From Lachnospiraceae bacterium (GTDB lineage: Bacteria; Bacillota; Clostridia; Lachnospirales; Lachnospiraceae): a stretch of 50,993 nucleotides of DNA. The translations under genes were made by a program, and so were the position numbers. Shown here in pieces: positions 6,631-13,444 of this stretch (its first letter is position 1; every line of letters starts with the position of its first letter). The stretch is taken from assembly GCA_017623295.1 (NCBI GenBank), contig JAGAPK010000014.1:1-50993 (forward strand), given 5' to 3'. Under the pieces are notes generated by a model. The model had not been told where the DNA came from, made no database searches, and saw only the letters and a list, made by a program, of their open reading frames with translations.

Positions 6631-7239
6631 TTAGAAAGAGGAATAGGGAATAGATTCAATGACAGTGACAGGTAATTCACATAATACTTCAATAGATGGA
6701 GAAGCAGAGGTAACACCATTCCAGTATTTTTTGGCCCATTCATGATATGCAAAAGGACTAAATACGGACTGACGGGCAGCATCTACTTTTAGAGTTAGGA
6801 GATCATCGCGCCAAAAAGAATCGCCAATGAATGTTTTGTTAGATGTTTCTATTATTTTTACTGTTGCATTGGACGTATCCATAGAATTTTTACACAGGAT
6901 ATTATACCAATGCACGACATCTTCTGGGCACCGGCAGGCGAAAAGTGAAGTAAGACGTGATGGAAAATGTGGAAAATGGAGTAATCGTACCATTTCAAAA
7001 ACATATTCGATGGTATATATACGAAAATTCGCGCATGTATTTTTTGAACTTTCAAGGGTGTCTAAACGTATGTCGAAAGGGTTTAAGTAGCGTTCGCCAG
7101 TCTTGCTTATACCGTTAGGATACAAGGAATTAAATAGAGTATTTGCTTCCAGTGTGTTTCGGGTATCAATTGGAAAACTTAACTGTTTTGATTTATCAGT
7201 GGGTAAAGTATTTTGTCGGTCAAGGTGATAAAGAATCAT
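6631..7239 (-). CDS. DUF2441-like protein, orphan leftward gene
   Basis: A 202-aa protein with pattern MILYHLDRQNTL at the N-terminus and EMVRLLHFPHFPSRLTSLFAC near residues 82-102, which I recognise as resembling the DUF2441 family (function unknown). The YH start and the Ser-Arg-x-Thr-Ser core recall ADP-ribosyltransferase-like folds, but that is a weak inference. It has AGGAG 8 nt before the ATG and is read leftward in the middle of the rightward early region, an arrangement typical of lysogen-expressed accessory genes. A defence, exclusion or conversion role is possible but not shown. Confidence 0.55.
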   Translation of the reverse strand: MILYHLDRQNTLPTDKSKQLSFPIDTRNTLEANTLFNSLYPNGISKTGERYLNPFDIRLDTLESSKNTCANFRIYTIEYVFEMVRLLHFPHFPSRLTSLFACRCPEDVVHWYNILCKNSMDTSNATVKIIETSNKTFIGDSFWRDDLLTLKVDAARQSVFSPFAYHEWAKKYWNGVTSASPSIEVLCELPVTVIESIPYSSF

Positions 7240-7345
7240 GATAAATTTCTCCTGCCATTCTTGTTTAGTACTACAACATTTGTAAATACAGTATATCGGA
7301 GAAAAACATTAAACACAAGACGTTTGTATGGAGGTGAAAATAAAA

Positions 7346-7624
7346 ATGCCAAAAGTAGCATTAGGAAATCCAAATTATGAAAAAATCTTCGGTGCAAAGT
7401 TAAAGGCTTCTGTTATTGGAAGCGGCAAACAGTGCAAGCAGGCAGCACAGTTTCTTGGAATCTGTGACAGGACTTTATCGGATCGGTTCAAGAATCCTGC
7501 GCCAATGACACTTGGACAGTTGAAGCTACTTATCAAAATGACAGATATGCCGCCGGATATTATTCTTCAATATCTGTATGAAGGAAAAACGACTGAGGAA
7601 TGCTCAGTCAGACGAAAGGAGTGA
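7346..7624 (+). CDS. Small phage DNA-binding protein
   Basis: A 92-aa protein with a probable helix-turn-helix at about 20-60 (GKQCKQAAQFLGICDRTLSDRFKNPAPMTLGQLKLLIKM), similar to short phage regulators. GGAGGTG at 7330-7336 is 9 nt before the ATG at 7346. An in-frame ATG at 7328 contains that site and is rejected. It opens the rightward early operon after the inverted DUF2441-like gene. It may act in early-gene control or replication. Confidence 0.68.
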   Translation: MPKVALGNPNYEKIFGAKLKASVIGSGKQCKQAAQFLGICDRTLSDRFKNPAPMTLGQLKLLIKMTDMPPDIILQYLYEGKTTEECSVRRKE

Positions 7625-7629
7625 GAAAC

Positions 7630-7746
7630 ATGTACATACCGCCATTTGTATGCGGAATCATCGTAGGAATTATTTTAATCATCGTTGTTGAGGTTGCAAT
7701 CGTGGTAGCTGATGAAAAGAAGAGAAAGGACAGAAAAGGAAAATGA
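7630..7746 (+). CDS. 38-aa single-pass membrane peptide
   Basis: Sequence MYIPPFVCGIIVGIILIIVV followed by EVAIVVADEKKRKDRKGK: one membrane helix (about 6-27) and a strongly basic tail. AAGGAGTGAG lies 5 nt upstream. Its stop overlaps the next gene's ATG (ATGA at 7743), so the two are coupled. The positive-inside rule puts the tail in the cytoplasm. Function unknown. Confidence 0.6.
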   Translation: MYIPPFVCGIIVGIILIIVVEVAIVVADEKKRKDRKGK

Positions 7747-8156
7747 AAAAGAAGATAGTTGCACTTCTGCTGGCATCAGTAATGTTCTTTCAGTTGACAA
7801 ACTATGCAAAGGCAAAGGAACCTGAAATAATTCCCATGAGCACCACGGCATATTACGAAGGAGAGATAACTGCATCCGGCACAAAACCAAGAAAAGGGAT
7901 ATGTGCTGTTAATAAAGAACGCTTAGGGCTTACTGCTATTGTATATTTAGATGAAAATGGAGAATTAGGAGAGATTCTTGGCTATTATGAATGTCTTGAT
8001 ACCGGCTTTGGTTCTGATCCAGACGGTGATGGAATCGGCAGTATTGAGGAAGGAAAATGCATAGATATTTACTTCCCAACACCAGAAGATTGTAAAGAAT
8101 GGATGAAACTGACAGGTGGTAAATGCCATGTACAGTTTATCTATGCAGAAGGATAA
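7743..8156 (+). CDS. Secreted 3D-domain protein
   Basis: A 137-aa protein with a signal peptide (KKKIVALLLASVMFFQLTNYAKA, cleavage near residue 25). Residues about 35-130 resemble a 3D (Asp-Asp-Asp) double-psi barrel (TTAYYEGEITASGTKPRKGICAV...LDTGFG...IDIYFPTPEDCKEW), a fold found in cell-wall-active proteins such as YabE and some lytic transglycosylases. It lies in the early rather than the lysis region, coupled to a membrane peptide. A role in altering the host wall early in infection is inference. Confidence 0.78.
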   Translation: MKKKIVALLLASVMFFQLTNYAKAKEPEIIPMSTTAYYEGEITASGTKPRKGICAVNKERLGLTAIVYLDENGELGEILGYYECLDTGFGSDPDGDGIGSIEEGKCIDIYFPTPEDCKEWMKLTGGKCHVQFIYAEG

Positions 8157-8162
8157 AAGCAG

Positions 8163-8200
8163 AAAAAATCCCTGCCACGACCGCAAATCAGAACAGGGAT
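8163..8200 (-). terminator. Possible leftward terminator
   Basis: On the minus strand ATCCCTG...CAGGGAT is followed by TTTTTTCTG. No leftward gene ends here, so it may be fortuitous or end an unannotated leftward RNA. The loop is 19 nt, which is long. Confidence 0.35.
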
Positions 8201-8263
8201 AAACAACAATCAATATGCTATTTCTATGTTTAATTTAGTATAGATGAAAGGAAAAGTCAATAA

Positions 8264-8932
8264 ATGAAAAAGTATGAATTTACAGGAGAGACAAAACAGG
8301 TAGGTGTTTTGGGAAATATCACAGTCAGAAGAATAAGGGCAACAATGGAGTTTGGGATAGTAAAAGTTGGTGATCTCGGTGGTTGGATCGAGAAAGAAGA
8401 AAATCTTGATCAGGAAGGTAATGCCTGGGTCTGGGGTAATGCCAAGATCTTTGGTAATGCCAAGATCTTTGGTAATGCCGAGATCTGGGGTAATGCCAAG
8501 ATCTTTGGTAATGCCGAGATCTGTGGTAATGCCAAGATCTTTGGTAATGCCAAGATCTGTGGTAATGCCAAGATCTTTGGTAATGCCGAGATCTGGGGCA
8601 ATGCCAAGATCTGGGGTAATGCCGAGATCTGGGGTAATGCCGAGATCTGGGGTAATGCCAAGATCTGTAGGACAAGCCATGTCCTAGTGCTGGGTCCTAT
8701 TGGAAGTCGTGATGCATTTACAACATTTTTCAGGGATAAAGACAACGAGATAACAGTAAGTTGTGGCTGTTTCCTTGGAAAGATAGATAGATTTCTTGAA
8801 AAGGTACAGCAGACACACGGAGATTCAAAGTATGCACTTGTTTATAGATCAACGGTAGAAGTCGCAAAGCTTCAGATTGATTTGACGAGCAATCAGACTG
8901 ATAACGGAGGTCAGGAAGATGGTGCAGTGTAA
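8264..8932 (+). CDS. Phage GNAxIx hexapeptide-repeat protein
   Basis: A 222-aa protein with a conserved N-terminus (KYEFTGETKQVGVLGNITVRRI...GDLGGWIEKEENLDQEGNA), 14 perfect-register hexapeptides GNA(K/E/W)(I/V)(F/W/C) at residues 52-135, and a C-terminal domain (136-222, FTTFFRDKDNEITVSCGCFLGKIDRFLEKV). The repeats probably stack as a left-handed beta-helix. Similar repeat proteins are common in Firmicute phages; function is unknown to me. The repeat tract is nearly identical at the DNA level, so copy number should change easily by slippage. AAAGGA lies 11 nt before the ATG. Confidence 0.75.
   Translation: MKKYEFTGETKQVGVLGNITVRRIRATMEFGIVKVGDLGGWIEKEENLDQEGNAWVWGNAKIFGNAKIFGNAEIWGNAKIFGNAEICGNAKIFGNAKICGNAKIFGNAEIWGNAKIWGNAEIWGNAEIWGNAKICRTSHVLVLGPIGSRDAFTTFFRDKDNEITVSCGCFLGKIDRFLEKVQQTHGDSKYALVYRSTVEVAKLQIDLTSNQTDNGGQEDGAV
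8417..8668 (+). repeat. 14 x 18-bp coding tandem repeat
   Basis: Fourteen uninterrupted 18-bp units close to GGTAATGCCAAGATCTTT. Thirteen contain AGATCT and thus GATC. Because the unit is a multiple of three, gain or loss keeps the frame. Long open frames on the other frames and strand here are by-products of the repeat. Confidence 0.95.
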
Positions 8933-9086
8933 GAAATGCGGCTATAACTATGACAATGGTGAGCTGATCGACGGCATCTGTCCTGAGTGCATGGAAGAAG
9001 AGAGACAGGAGCAGATCAGAGCCAATACGGTTGTAAGAATGATGAACAGCCCATCTTATCAGATGGAGTTAGAACTGGAGGTTTGA
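8919..9086 (+). CDS. 55-aa zinc-ribbon protein
   Basis: Starts MVQCKKCGYNYDNG; two CxxC knuckles (C4/C7 and C21/C24) make a short zinc ribbon, followed by a charged helix EEERQEQIRANTVVRMMNS. GGAGG lies 8 nt before the ATG, inside the end of the repeat-protein gene, which it overlaps by 14 bp. Probably a small nucleic-acid- or protein-binding early protein. Confidence 0.62.
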   Translation: MVQCKKCGYNYDNGELIDGICPECMEEERQEQIRANTVVRMMNSPSYQMELELEV

Positions 9087-9088
9087 GT

Positions 9089-9343
9089 ATGAGTTTAGAT
9101 GAAATGGCAGTAACAATACTGCTTAATCGGTATGAAGAATTACTTGATATAGAAACAAGGGAATCCTTCCTTAGAGATTATGTAAAACGGCACAATTATG
9201 TAGAGCGTGAAGAGATAATGAGAATACTGGGGTATCCGGAAGAAGCTGACAAAATAAGGGACCAGGAAGAAAAGAATCGTCAGGAATTTACTGATCTTTG
9301 CAATAAAATAAATGGGGTAAAACAGGATGCCGGAACAGATTGA
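9089..9343 (+). CDS. Hypothetical early phage protein
   Basis: An 84-aa mostly helical acidic protein (MSLDEMAVTILLNRYEELLDI...REEIMRILGYPEEADKIRDQEEKN). I do not recognise a family. The start at 9089 is set by GGAGG 7 nt upstream; longer in-frame extension to 8987 would overlap the zinc-ribbon gene throughout and is rejected. It lies 2 bp after the previous stop. Confidence 0.6.
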   Translation: MSLDEMAVTILLNRYEELLDIETRESFLRDYVKRHNYVEREEIMRILGYPEEADKIRDQEEKNRQEFTDLCNKINGVKQDAGTD

Positions 9344-9575
9344 AAACAAGATGGTAGTTGAATGGTGCTGGAATGATTCAATGCCGGACGAAATCAAAGA
9401 AAAATTGAAGGAACCGGGATATAGCGAACTTGGAACACATACCTTCGTACCTGATTCAGAAGCCTATGCTTATGCATTAGAACGTTGTCTGAACGGAAGC
9501 GAAGAAGATCAAAAAGAGTTCCGCGAAATGCTTGTTGAATGGTTCTATTCTGGGAACTGGATAAGGAGTGATTAA
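9327..9575 (+). CDS. Hypothetical early phage protein
   Basis: An 82-aa acidic protein rich in Trp and Glu (MPEQIENKMVVEWCWNDSMPDEIKEKL...EFREMLVEWFYSGNWIRSD). No family recognised. It overlaps the previous gene by 17 bp and ends immediately before the Sak3-like start, so it belongs to the early recombination operon. The upstream site GGGG is weak, suggesting coupling. Confidence 0.55.
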   Translation: MPEQIENKMVVEWCWNDSMPDEIKEKLKEPGYSELGTHTFVPDSEAYAYALERCLNGSEEDQKEFREMLVEWFYSGNWIRSD

Positions 9576-10187
9576 ATGCTTAAGAGTTATGAAGAAATGA
9601 GAAAGATCGATGTAACTCCCTATTGTGAGGAACGAGACGGAATGGCATACCTGAACTGGGCGAAATGCATTGATCTGCTTCATGAGAATGGAGCGGAAAA
9701 GGTTTATTGGGTACCTATTCCTGATGAAAAGACCGGGAACAGCTTAAGAATGACGGAAGCAGTCTTTGAAGATAAAAATAAGGTTACGAACCGTTGTTAT
9801 GAGACAAGGATCAAGGTTGTTATCGACGATCAAGAATATGAATTCCAGTCTCCTGTTATGAATGGTTCTAATCCTGTAAAAGACAACTCCATGAGCCAGC
9901 AGAGAGTATGGAACAGTATGTGCCGTTCTTTTGTTAAATGTGTGGCTATTCATACAGGGCTTGGTTTTAACTTGTGGCTTAAGGAAGAATACAATCCCTA
10001 TATGGCAATGCCTACGGAAGATTCAAAACCGTCTAAAACTCAACTGAAAGTTCTTGAAGATATGTGCGAAAAGAATCATGTAAACCTTGACGGATGGCTT
10101 ATCAGACAGGAAAGGACACGAGATACTGTCACGGCTAATGAGGTTGCCAAGATGCTTAGGGCAATGCAGGAAAAATACGGAGAGTAG
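9576..10187 (+). CDS. Sak3-like single-strand annealing protein (DUF1071)
   Basis: A 203-aa protein matching DUF1071/Sak3 phage recombinases: N-terminal GMAYLNWAKCIDLLHENGAEKVYW, then VMNGSNPVKDNSMSQQRVWNSMCRSFVKCVAIHTGLGFNLW near residues 94-135. Such proteins anneal complementary single strands during phage recombination and replication. The C-terminal 30 residues form a separate helical segment. The neighbours (HNH nuclease, Hjc-like resolvase) support a recombination module. Confidence 0.82.
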   Translation: MLKSYEEMRKIDVTPYCEERDGMAYLNWAKCIDLLHENGAEKVYWVPIPDEKTGNSLRMTEAVFEDKNKVTNRCYETRIKVVIDDQEYEFQSPVMNGSNPVKDNSMSQQRVWNSMCRSFVKCVAIHTGLGFNLWLKEEYNPYMAMPTEDSKPSKTQLKVLEDMCEKNHVNLDGWLIRQERTRDTVTANEVAKMLRAMQEKYGE

Positions 10188-10189
10188 CA

Positions 10190-10840
10190 ATGCACGCCCT
10201 TGTTAATATTGAGAAATATAAAGAATCAGAAGCTGGTACAGAACTTATTATTACGCTGCCAAATATGTACATTGGTGAGGATATTTTAAGAAAGCATATT
10301 AAAAAAGCTGAAATGCGGTTTGATGATGGACGTCATATCTCCGTAGATCAGAGGAAAAAGGCTTATGCAACGATACGGGATATTTCAGAATATACAGGTT
10401 ATCTTCCTGAGGAACAAAAAGAATGGCTTAAATATCTGCATATATGCCGCACCGGCGATGATTATTTTAGTCTTTCAGACTGTTCTATGGATACGGCAAG
10501 GGAATTTATCAATACCATACTGGAATATGCCATAGAAAACGGAATCCCTCTTTCTGATAATGCGATAGAGCGCACGGATGATGTAGGCAGGTATTTATAT
10601 TTCTGCATTATGAATAAAAAGTGTGCTATATGCGGCAGAGCAGGAGAAATACACCATGAAGATGCTATAGGAATGGGGAATGACAGGACCAAAATAGATG
10701 ATTCAGGTTATAAGAAAATATGCTTATGCCGGCTTCATCATACTATAGCACACCAAAGAGGTATTGAAGAGTTCCGGAAGATGTACAAAGTGTATGGAAT
10801 TATAGTGAAGGAGAACACAGATGAAAAACAGCAGAAATAA
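10190..10840 (+). CDS. Putative HNH nuclease (HNHc_6 type)
   Basis: A 216-aa protein. The C-terminal part (about 140-200) has a zinc/HNH-type motif: CAICGRAGEIHHEDAIGMGNDR, then CLCRLHHTIAHQRGIEEF. The N-terminal half resembles the domain seen in phage HNHc_6 proteins of recombination modules. GGAG is 7 nt before the ATG. It follows the annealing protein by 2 bp and overlaps the resolvase gene by 20 bp, so all three are co-expressed. Substrate unknown; a structure-specific DNA nuclease is likely. Confidence 0.8.
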   Translation: MHALVNIEKYKESEAGTELIITLPNMYIGEDILRKHIKKAEMRFDDGRHISVDQRKKAYATIRDISEYTGYLPEEQKEWLKYLHICRTGDDYFSLSDCSMDTAREFINTILEYAIENGIPLSDNAIERTDDVGRYLYFCIMNKKCAICGRAGEIHHEDAIGMGNDRTKIDDSGYKKICLCRLHHTIAHQRGIEEFRKMYKVYGIIVKENTDEKQQK

Positions 10841-11135
10841 AGGCGCTGCAGGAGAAAGAGAGCTTGCCAGTAAATTAAGGGATTATGGATATGCCGCAAG
10901 GAGAGGACAACAGTATTGTGGTGCCAATGGTGACGCTGATGTTATAGGTCTTCCGGGAATACATATTGAATGTAAGCGCGTGGAGAAACTTAACCTTTAT
11001 GATGCAATGGCACAGTCTGTACATGATGCAAAAGAAGGAGAAAAAGCAGCGGTATTTCATCGTAAGAATAACCATGAATGGCTTGTAACACTTCGTCTTG
11101 ATGATTTCATGAAGTTATATGGAGATAAACAATAA
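10821..11135 (+). CDS. Hjc-like Holliday-junction resolvase / PD-(D/E)XK nuclease
   Basis: A 104-aa protein with the order NKGAAGERELASKLRDYGYAARRG (catalytic E near 12), GDADVIGLPG (D near 38) and HIECKRVEK (ExK near 50), the PD-(D/E)XK signature seen in archaeal-type Hjc and phage resolvases. It is of normal small size. It likely resolves branched DNA from Sak3-driven annealing. The downstream 133 bp before the next gene contain no convincing feature. Confidence 0.8.
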   Translation: MKNSRNKGAAGERELASKLRDYGYAARRGQQYCGANGDADVIGLPGIHIECKRVEKLNLYDAMAQSVHDAKEGEKAAVFHRKNNHEWLVTLRLDDFMKLYGDKQ

Positions 11136-11268
11136 TGTTTATATGCGGTTGTAACACCTAATCATTTTGCCAATTTAGTATTATGGTTGAAAGAAACAGG
11201 TTTATGCGGGTATATCACACTATATTATGATTGCCCTTGCTTTTAAGCAGGGGCAGGAAAGGAGATAC

Positions 11269-11691
11269 ATGTATCGTTTTACTACATATGCAAAGAGAAA
11301 GACAAATACGGAAAGAGAACCTACACTTTCAATCATTGATCTGATACCTGTTGGCAGAGAGAATGCGATCAGCAGGCAGATGTTGACAGATAAATGCGTA
11401 TCGGTAGGTCTGATAGACAAAAGTATATCTGATAAGGACAGGGCCATGAGAAGGCTGGTGGAAAAGGCGAGACTCGATTATACCATCTTGAACATTTCAG
11501 ATGGAAACGGATATTACAGAGTATCGTGGGAAGATTTGCAGGATCTGCAACGCTATATTAGACAGGAAGATAGCAGGGCAAAAGCAGCATTCAGGAACCA
11601 TGCGCTTGCCAAGAAGCTGTATGAGGATTATAAGGCAGGAAGAATTAAGGATGATAAGGAAGTGGAGGAATGCAAGACGGAAAATACATAA
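11269..11691 (+). CDS. Hypothetical phage protein, winged-helix-like
   Basis: A 140-aa protein (MYRFTTYAKRKTNTEREPTLSIIDLIPVGRENAISRQMLTDKCVSVGLIDKSISDKDRAMRRL...) whose central part looks like a winged helix, with a basic helical tail. AAGGAG is 6 nt before the ATG at 11269; the in-frame upstream ATG at 11227 lacks a site. It overlaps the replication initiator gene by 22 bp, so it probably functions in replication or its control. Confidence 0.6.
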   Translation: MYRFTTYAKRKTNTEREPTLSIIDLIPVGRENAISRQMLTDKCVSVGLIDKSISDKDRAMRRLVEKARLDYTILNISDGNGYYRVSWEDLQDLQRYIRQEDSRAKAAFRNHALAKKLYEDYKAGRIKDDKEVEECKTENT

Positions 11692-12461
11692 AGTTATACC
11701 GTTCGTTCTTCGATTGGGAATGGTACAGGAATGAACACACTAAAAATCTGTTTATACACTGCTTATTAAAGGCAAATTGGAAGGAAGGTAAATTTGAGGG
11801 AAATGTAATTTCAAGAGGGTCATTCGTATCATCTATTGGAACTCTTGCGGATGAAACAGGTCTTACATGTGATGAGGTAAGAACTGCAATTAAACACCTT
11901 ATAAACACCGGAGAAATTACCAAGCAAAGCACAAACAAATATACCGTATTTACAGTGGTTAATTACGATTTATACCAAACAACTTCCCAAGCAGAACCCA
12001 AGCAAGACCCAAGCTATTCCCAAACTATTCCCAACAATAGAAGAAAAGAAAGAAAGGAAGAAGAAAAGAATAATATAAATACTTTGTGCAAAGCTGACGC
12101 TGATGCACTGCTTGAAAAACTATGGAAACTGTACCCATGCAAAAAGGGAAAAGGTCAGGTATCAGATGCAGCAAAAATGAGACTGCTTAAGATTGGTTAT
12201 GATGAAATGGTACGAGCCATTGATCGGTATAAGGCTGAATTGGAAAAAGACAGTGATTGGAGAAAGCCACAGAATGGCAGCACATTCTTCAACAGCGGAT
12301 ATGTTGATTATCTGGATGCGAATTATGAACCATCGAAAAAAAAGACTGGATCGAAGAATGGATTTAATAATTTTAAACAGAATGATTATGATTTCGAGCA
12401 GTTAGAAAGGGAGTTGATAAGTAATGAATCTGTACACGATTGTAACAGCGGATCAATATGA
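11670..12461 (+). CDS. Phage replication initiator / replisome organizer
   Basis: A 263-aa protein. The N-terminus (GKYIKLYRSFFDWEWYRNEHTKNLFIHCLLKANWKEGKFEGNVISRGSFVSSIGTLADETGLTCDEVRTAIKHL) matches the replisome-organizer winged helix of Firmicute phages. A basic Ser/Lys/Glu linker at 115-135 is followed by a DnaD-like C-terminal region (LLEKLWKLYPCKKGKGQVSDAAKMRLLKIG). It should bind the phage origin and recruit the host helicase; no phage helicase loader gene is seen. An origin may lie in its Asn/Lys-rich linker coding region, but I cannot identify iterons. Confidence 0.75.
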   Translation: MQDGKYIKLYRSFFDWEWYRNEHTKNLFIHCLLKANWKEGKFEGNVISRGSFVSSIGTLADETGLTCDEVRTAIKHLINTGEITKQSTNKYTVFTVVNYDLYQTTSQAEPKQDPSYSQTIPNNRRKERKEEEKNNINTLCKADADALLEKLWKLYPCKKGKGQVSDAAKMRLLKIGYDEMVRAIDRYKAELEKDSDWRKPQNGSTFFNSGYVDYLDANYEPSKKKTGSKNGFNNFKQNDYDFEQLERELISNESVHDCNSGSI

Positions 12462-12720
12462 ACTTCCGGTAAAATGTGATGTCAGAGTCCATGAAGCAGC
12501 TTCTTTCCTTGGAGTAACACACAGTTATATCCACCAGCTTATTTTCTACGGCAGGGCAAAGAACGGTTACAGGATAATTGTATCTAGAAAAACGACATTT
12601 GATCGCAAAGCGTACAGAAAACAGTATGACATGACGCACGACAGGAGCGAATATTTCAAAGAATATTACAAGAGAAAAGTTAGGAATGGAAAGAAATCTA
12701 CGCAACGAATACAGACATAA
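12424..12720 (+). CDS. Small HTH phage protein
   Basis: A 98-aa basic protein. Residues 20-60 (DVRVHEAASFLGVTHSYIHQLIFYGRAKNGYRIIVSRK) resemble a helix-turn-helix of the MerR/excisionase kind. The C-terminal part is Lys/Arg-rich (EYFKEYYKRKVRNGKKS). It overlaps the initiator gene by 38 bp. Probably a DNA-binding early regulator; an excisionase role is possible but it is far from int. Confidence 0.58.
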   Translation: MNLYTIVTADQYELPVKCDVRVHEAASFLGVTHSYIHQLIFYGRAKNGYRIIVSRKTTFDRKAYRKQYDMTHDRSEYFKEYYKRKVRNGKKSTQRIQT

Positions 12721-12835
12721 CAGTCAGTTTAGAAGATATGTTGATAAGTATTGCAAGCATCACGGTATCACAGTGGATGAAGCGGTAAAGCACGAACTGA
12801 TCAGACAGGCATATCTGTATTACACGGAAGTCTGA
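12686..12835 (+). CDS. 49-aa hypothetical protein
   Basis: Sequence starts MERNLRNEYRHNSQFRRYVDKY and ends AYLYYTEV; a basic, probably helical peptide. It overlaps the previous gene by 35 bp with a weak TTAGGA site. No family recognised. The 62 bp after it hold only the ribosome site of the next gene. Confidence 0.45.
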   Translation: MERNLRNEYRHNSQFRRYVDKYCKHHGITVDEAVKHELIRQAYLYYTEV

Positions 12836-12897
12836 GTGGTTAAAAATATTCCGTACAGAATATTGATATTCCATTTTGGAATAAAAAAGGAGATGGT

Positions 12898-13356
12898 ATG
12901 ATGCGCAAATGTCGTAGATGCCTATGCCGCAGTTGCTTAAATACTTGTGGCTGCAGGAATTGTCAGAAAACGGACGGATCAGTAACTTCTTGTGACAAAT
13001 ACAACCAATATGAGCAGCTAAGTTTTCTTGAGCCGTTACCAAAGCCTGTGCGGCAGAAATTAACGAGATTTTTTACATGGGACGATTACGGGATCAGCAG
13101 GGAAAGATATAAAGAATTATGTTCTATGTGTCATAAGAAAGAATATGCTGATCTGATACGTTCGGCGGCTTATACAGCCAACAAAGATATTGCGGAGTAC
13201 ATATTGTTGTCTGTGAAAGAAAACAAGTCCTATGAGGGCGTGGAATATGCACAAGGGCTTGGCAGAATACCATGCGGCAGGACAGATTTTTACGGATACC
13301 GCAGGCTGTTTTATCACATATTGGATGAAAAGATAAGACAGCGAGAAACAAAGTGA
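12898..13356 (+). CDS. Cys-rich hypothetical phage protein
   Basis: A 152-aa protein with a dense Cys cluster at the N-terminus (KCRRCLCRSCLNTCGCRNCQKTDG, eight Cys in the first 32 residues with more following), suggesting metal binding. The rest is helical (PVRQKLTRFFTWDDYGISRERYKELCSMCHKKEYADLIRSAAY) with a further CxxC. AAAAGGAG lies 5-8 nt before the tandem ATGs at 12898/12901. Unknown function; a zinc-dependent nucleic-acid-binding role is plausible. Confidence 0.6.
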   Translation: MMRKCRRCLCRSCLNTCGCRNCQKTDGSVTSCDKYNQYEQLSFLEPLPKPVRQKLTRFFTWDDYGISRERYKELCSMCHKKEYADLIRSAAYTANKDIAEYILLSVKENKSYEGVEYAQGLGRIPCGRTDFYGYRRLFYHILDEKIRQRETK

Positions 13357-13388
13357 AGAAGTAATTTAGACCATGATAAAAACATGGG

Positions 13389-13436
13389 GAAAGGAGCCGG
13401 AACCTTCCCGGGAATAAGGCGCGCCGGGTTCCTTTC
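13389..13436 (+). promoter_or_regulatory. Structured leader of PAPS-reductase-like gene
   Basis: The strongest ribosome-binding-like sequence, GAAAGGAG at 13389-13396, is about 49 nt upstream of the ATG at 13445 and is complementary to TCCTTTC at 13430-13436. The intervening DNA is GC-rich with nested inverted repeats (GGAAC...GTTCC, CCGG...CCGG, TTCCCGGGAA, GGCGCGCC). Only an A-rich 8-nt stretch separates the hairpin from ATG. The same layout precedes the next gene. Confidence 0.6.
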
Positions 13437-13444
13437 AGAAAGAA

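Noticed and set aside
8325-8745. Long open frames on the opposite strand and in other frames across the 18-bp repeat
   Set aside because: An 18-bp repeat without stops is open in every frame; only the frame at 8264-8932 has a ribosome site, a conserved N-terminus and a non-repeat C-terminus.
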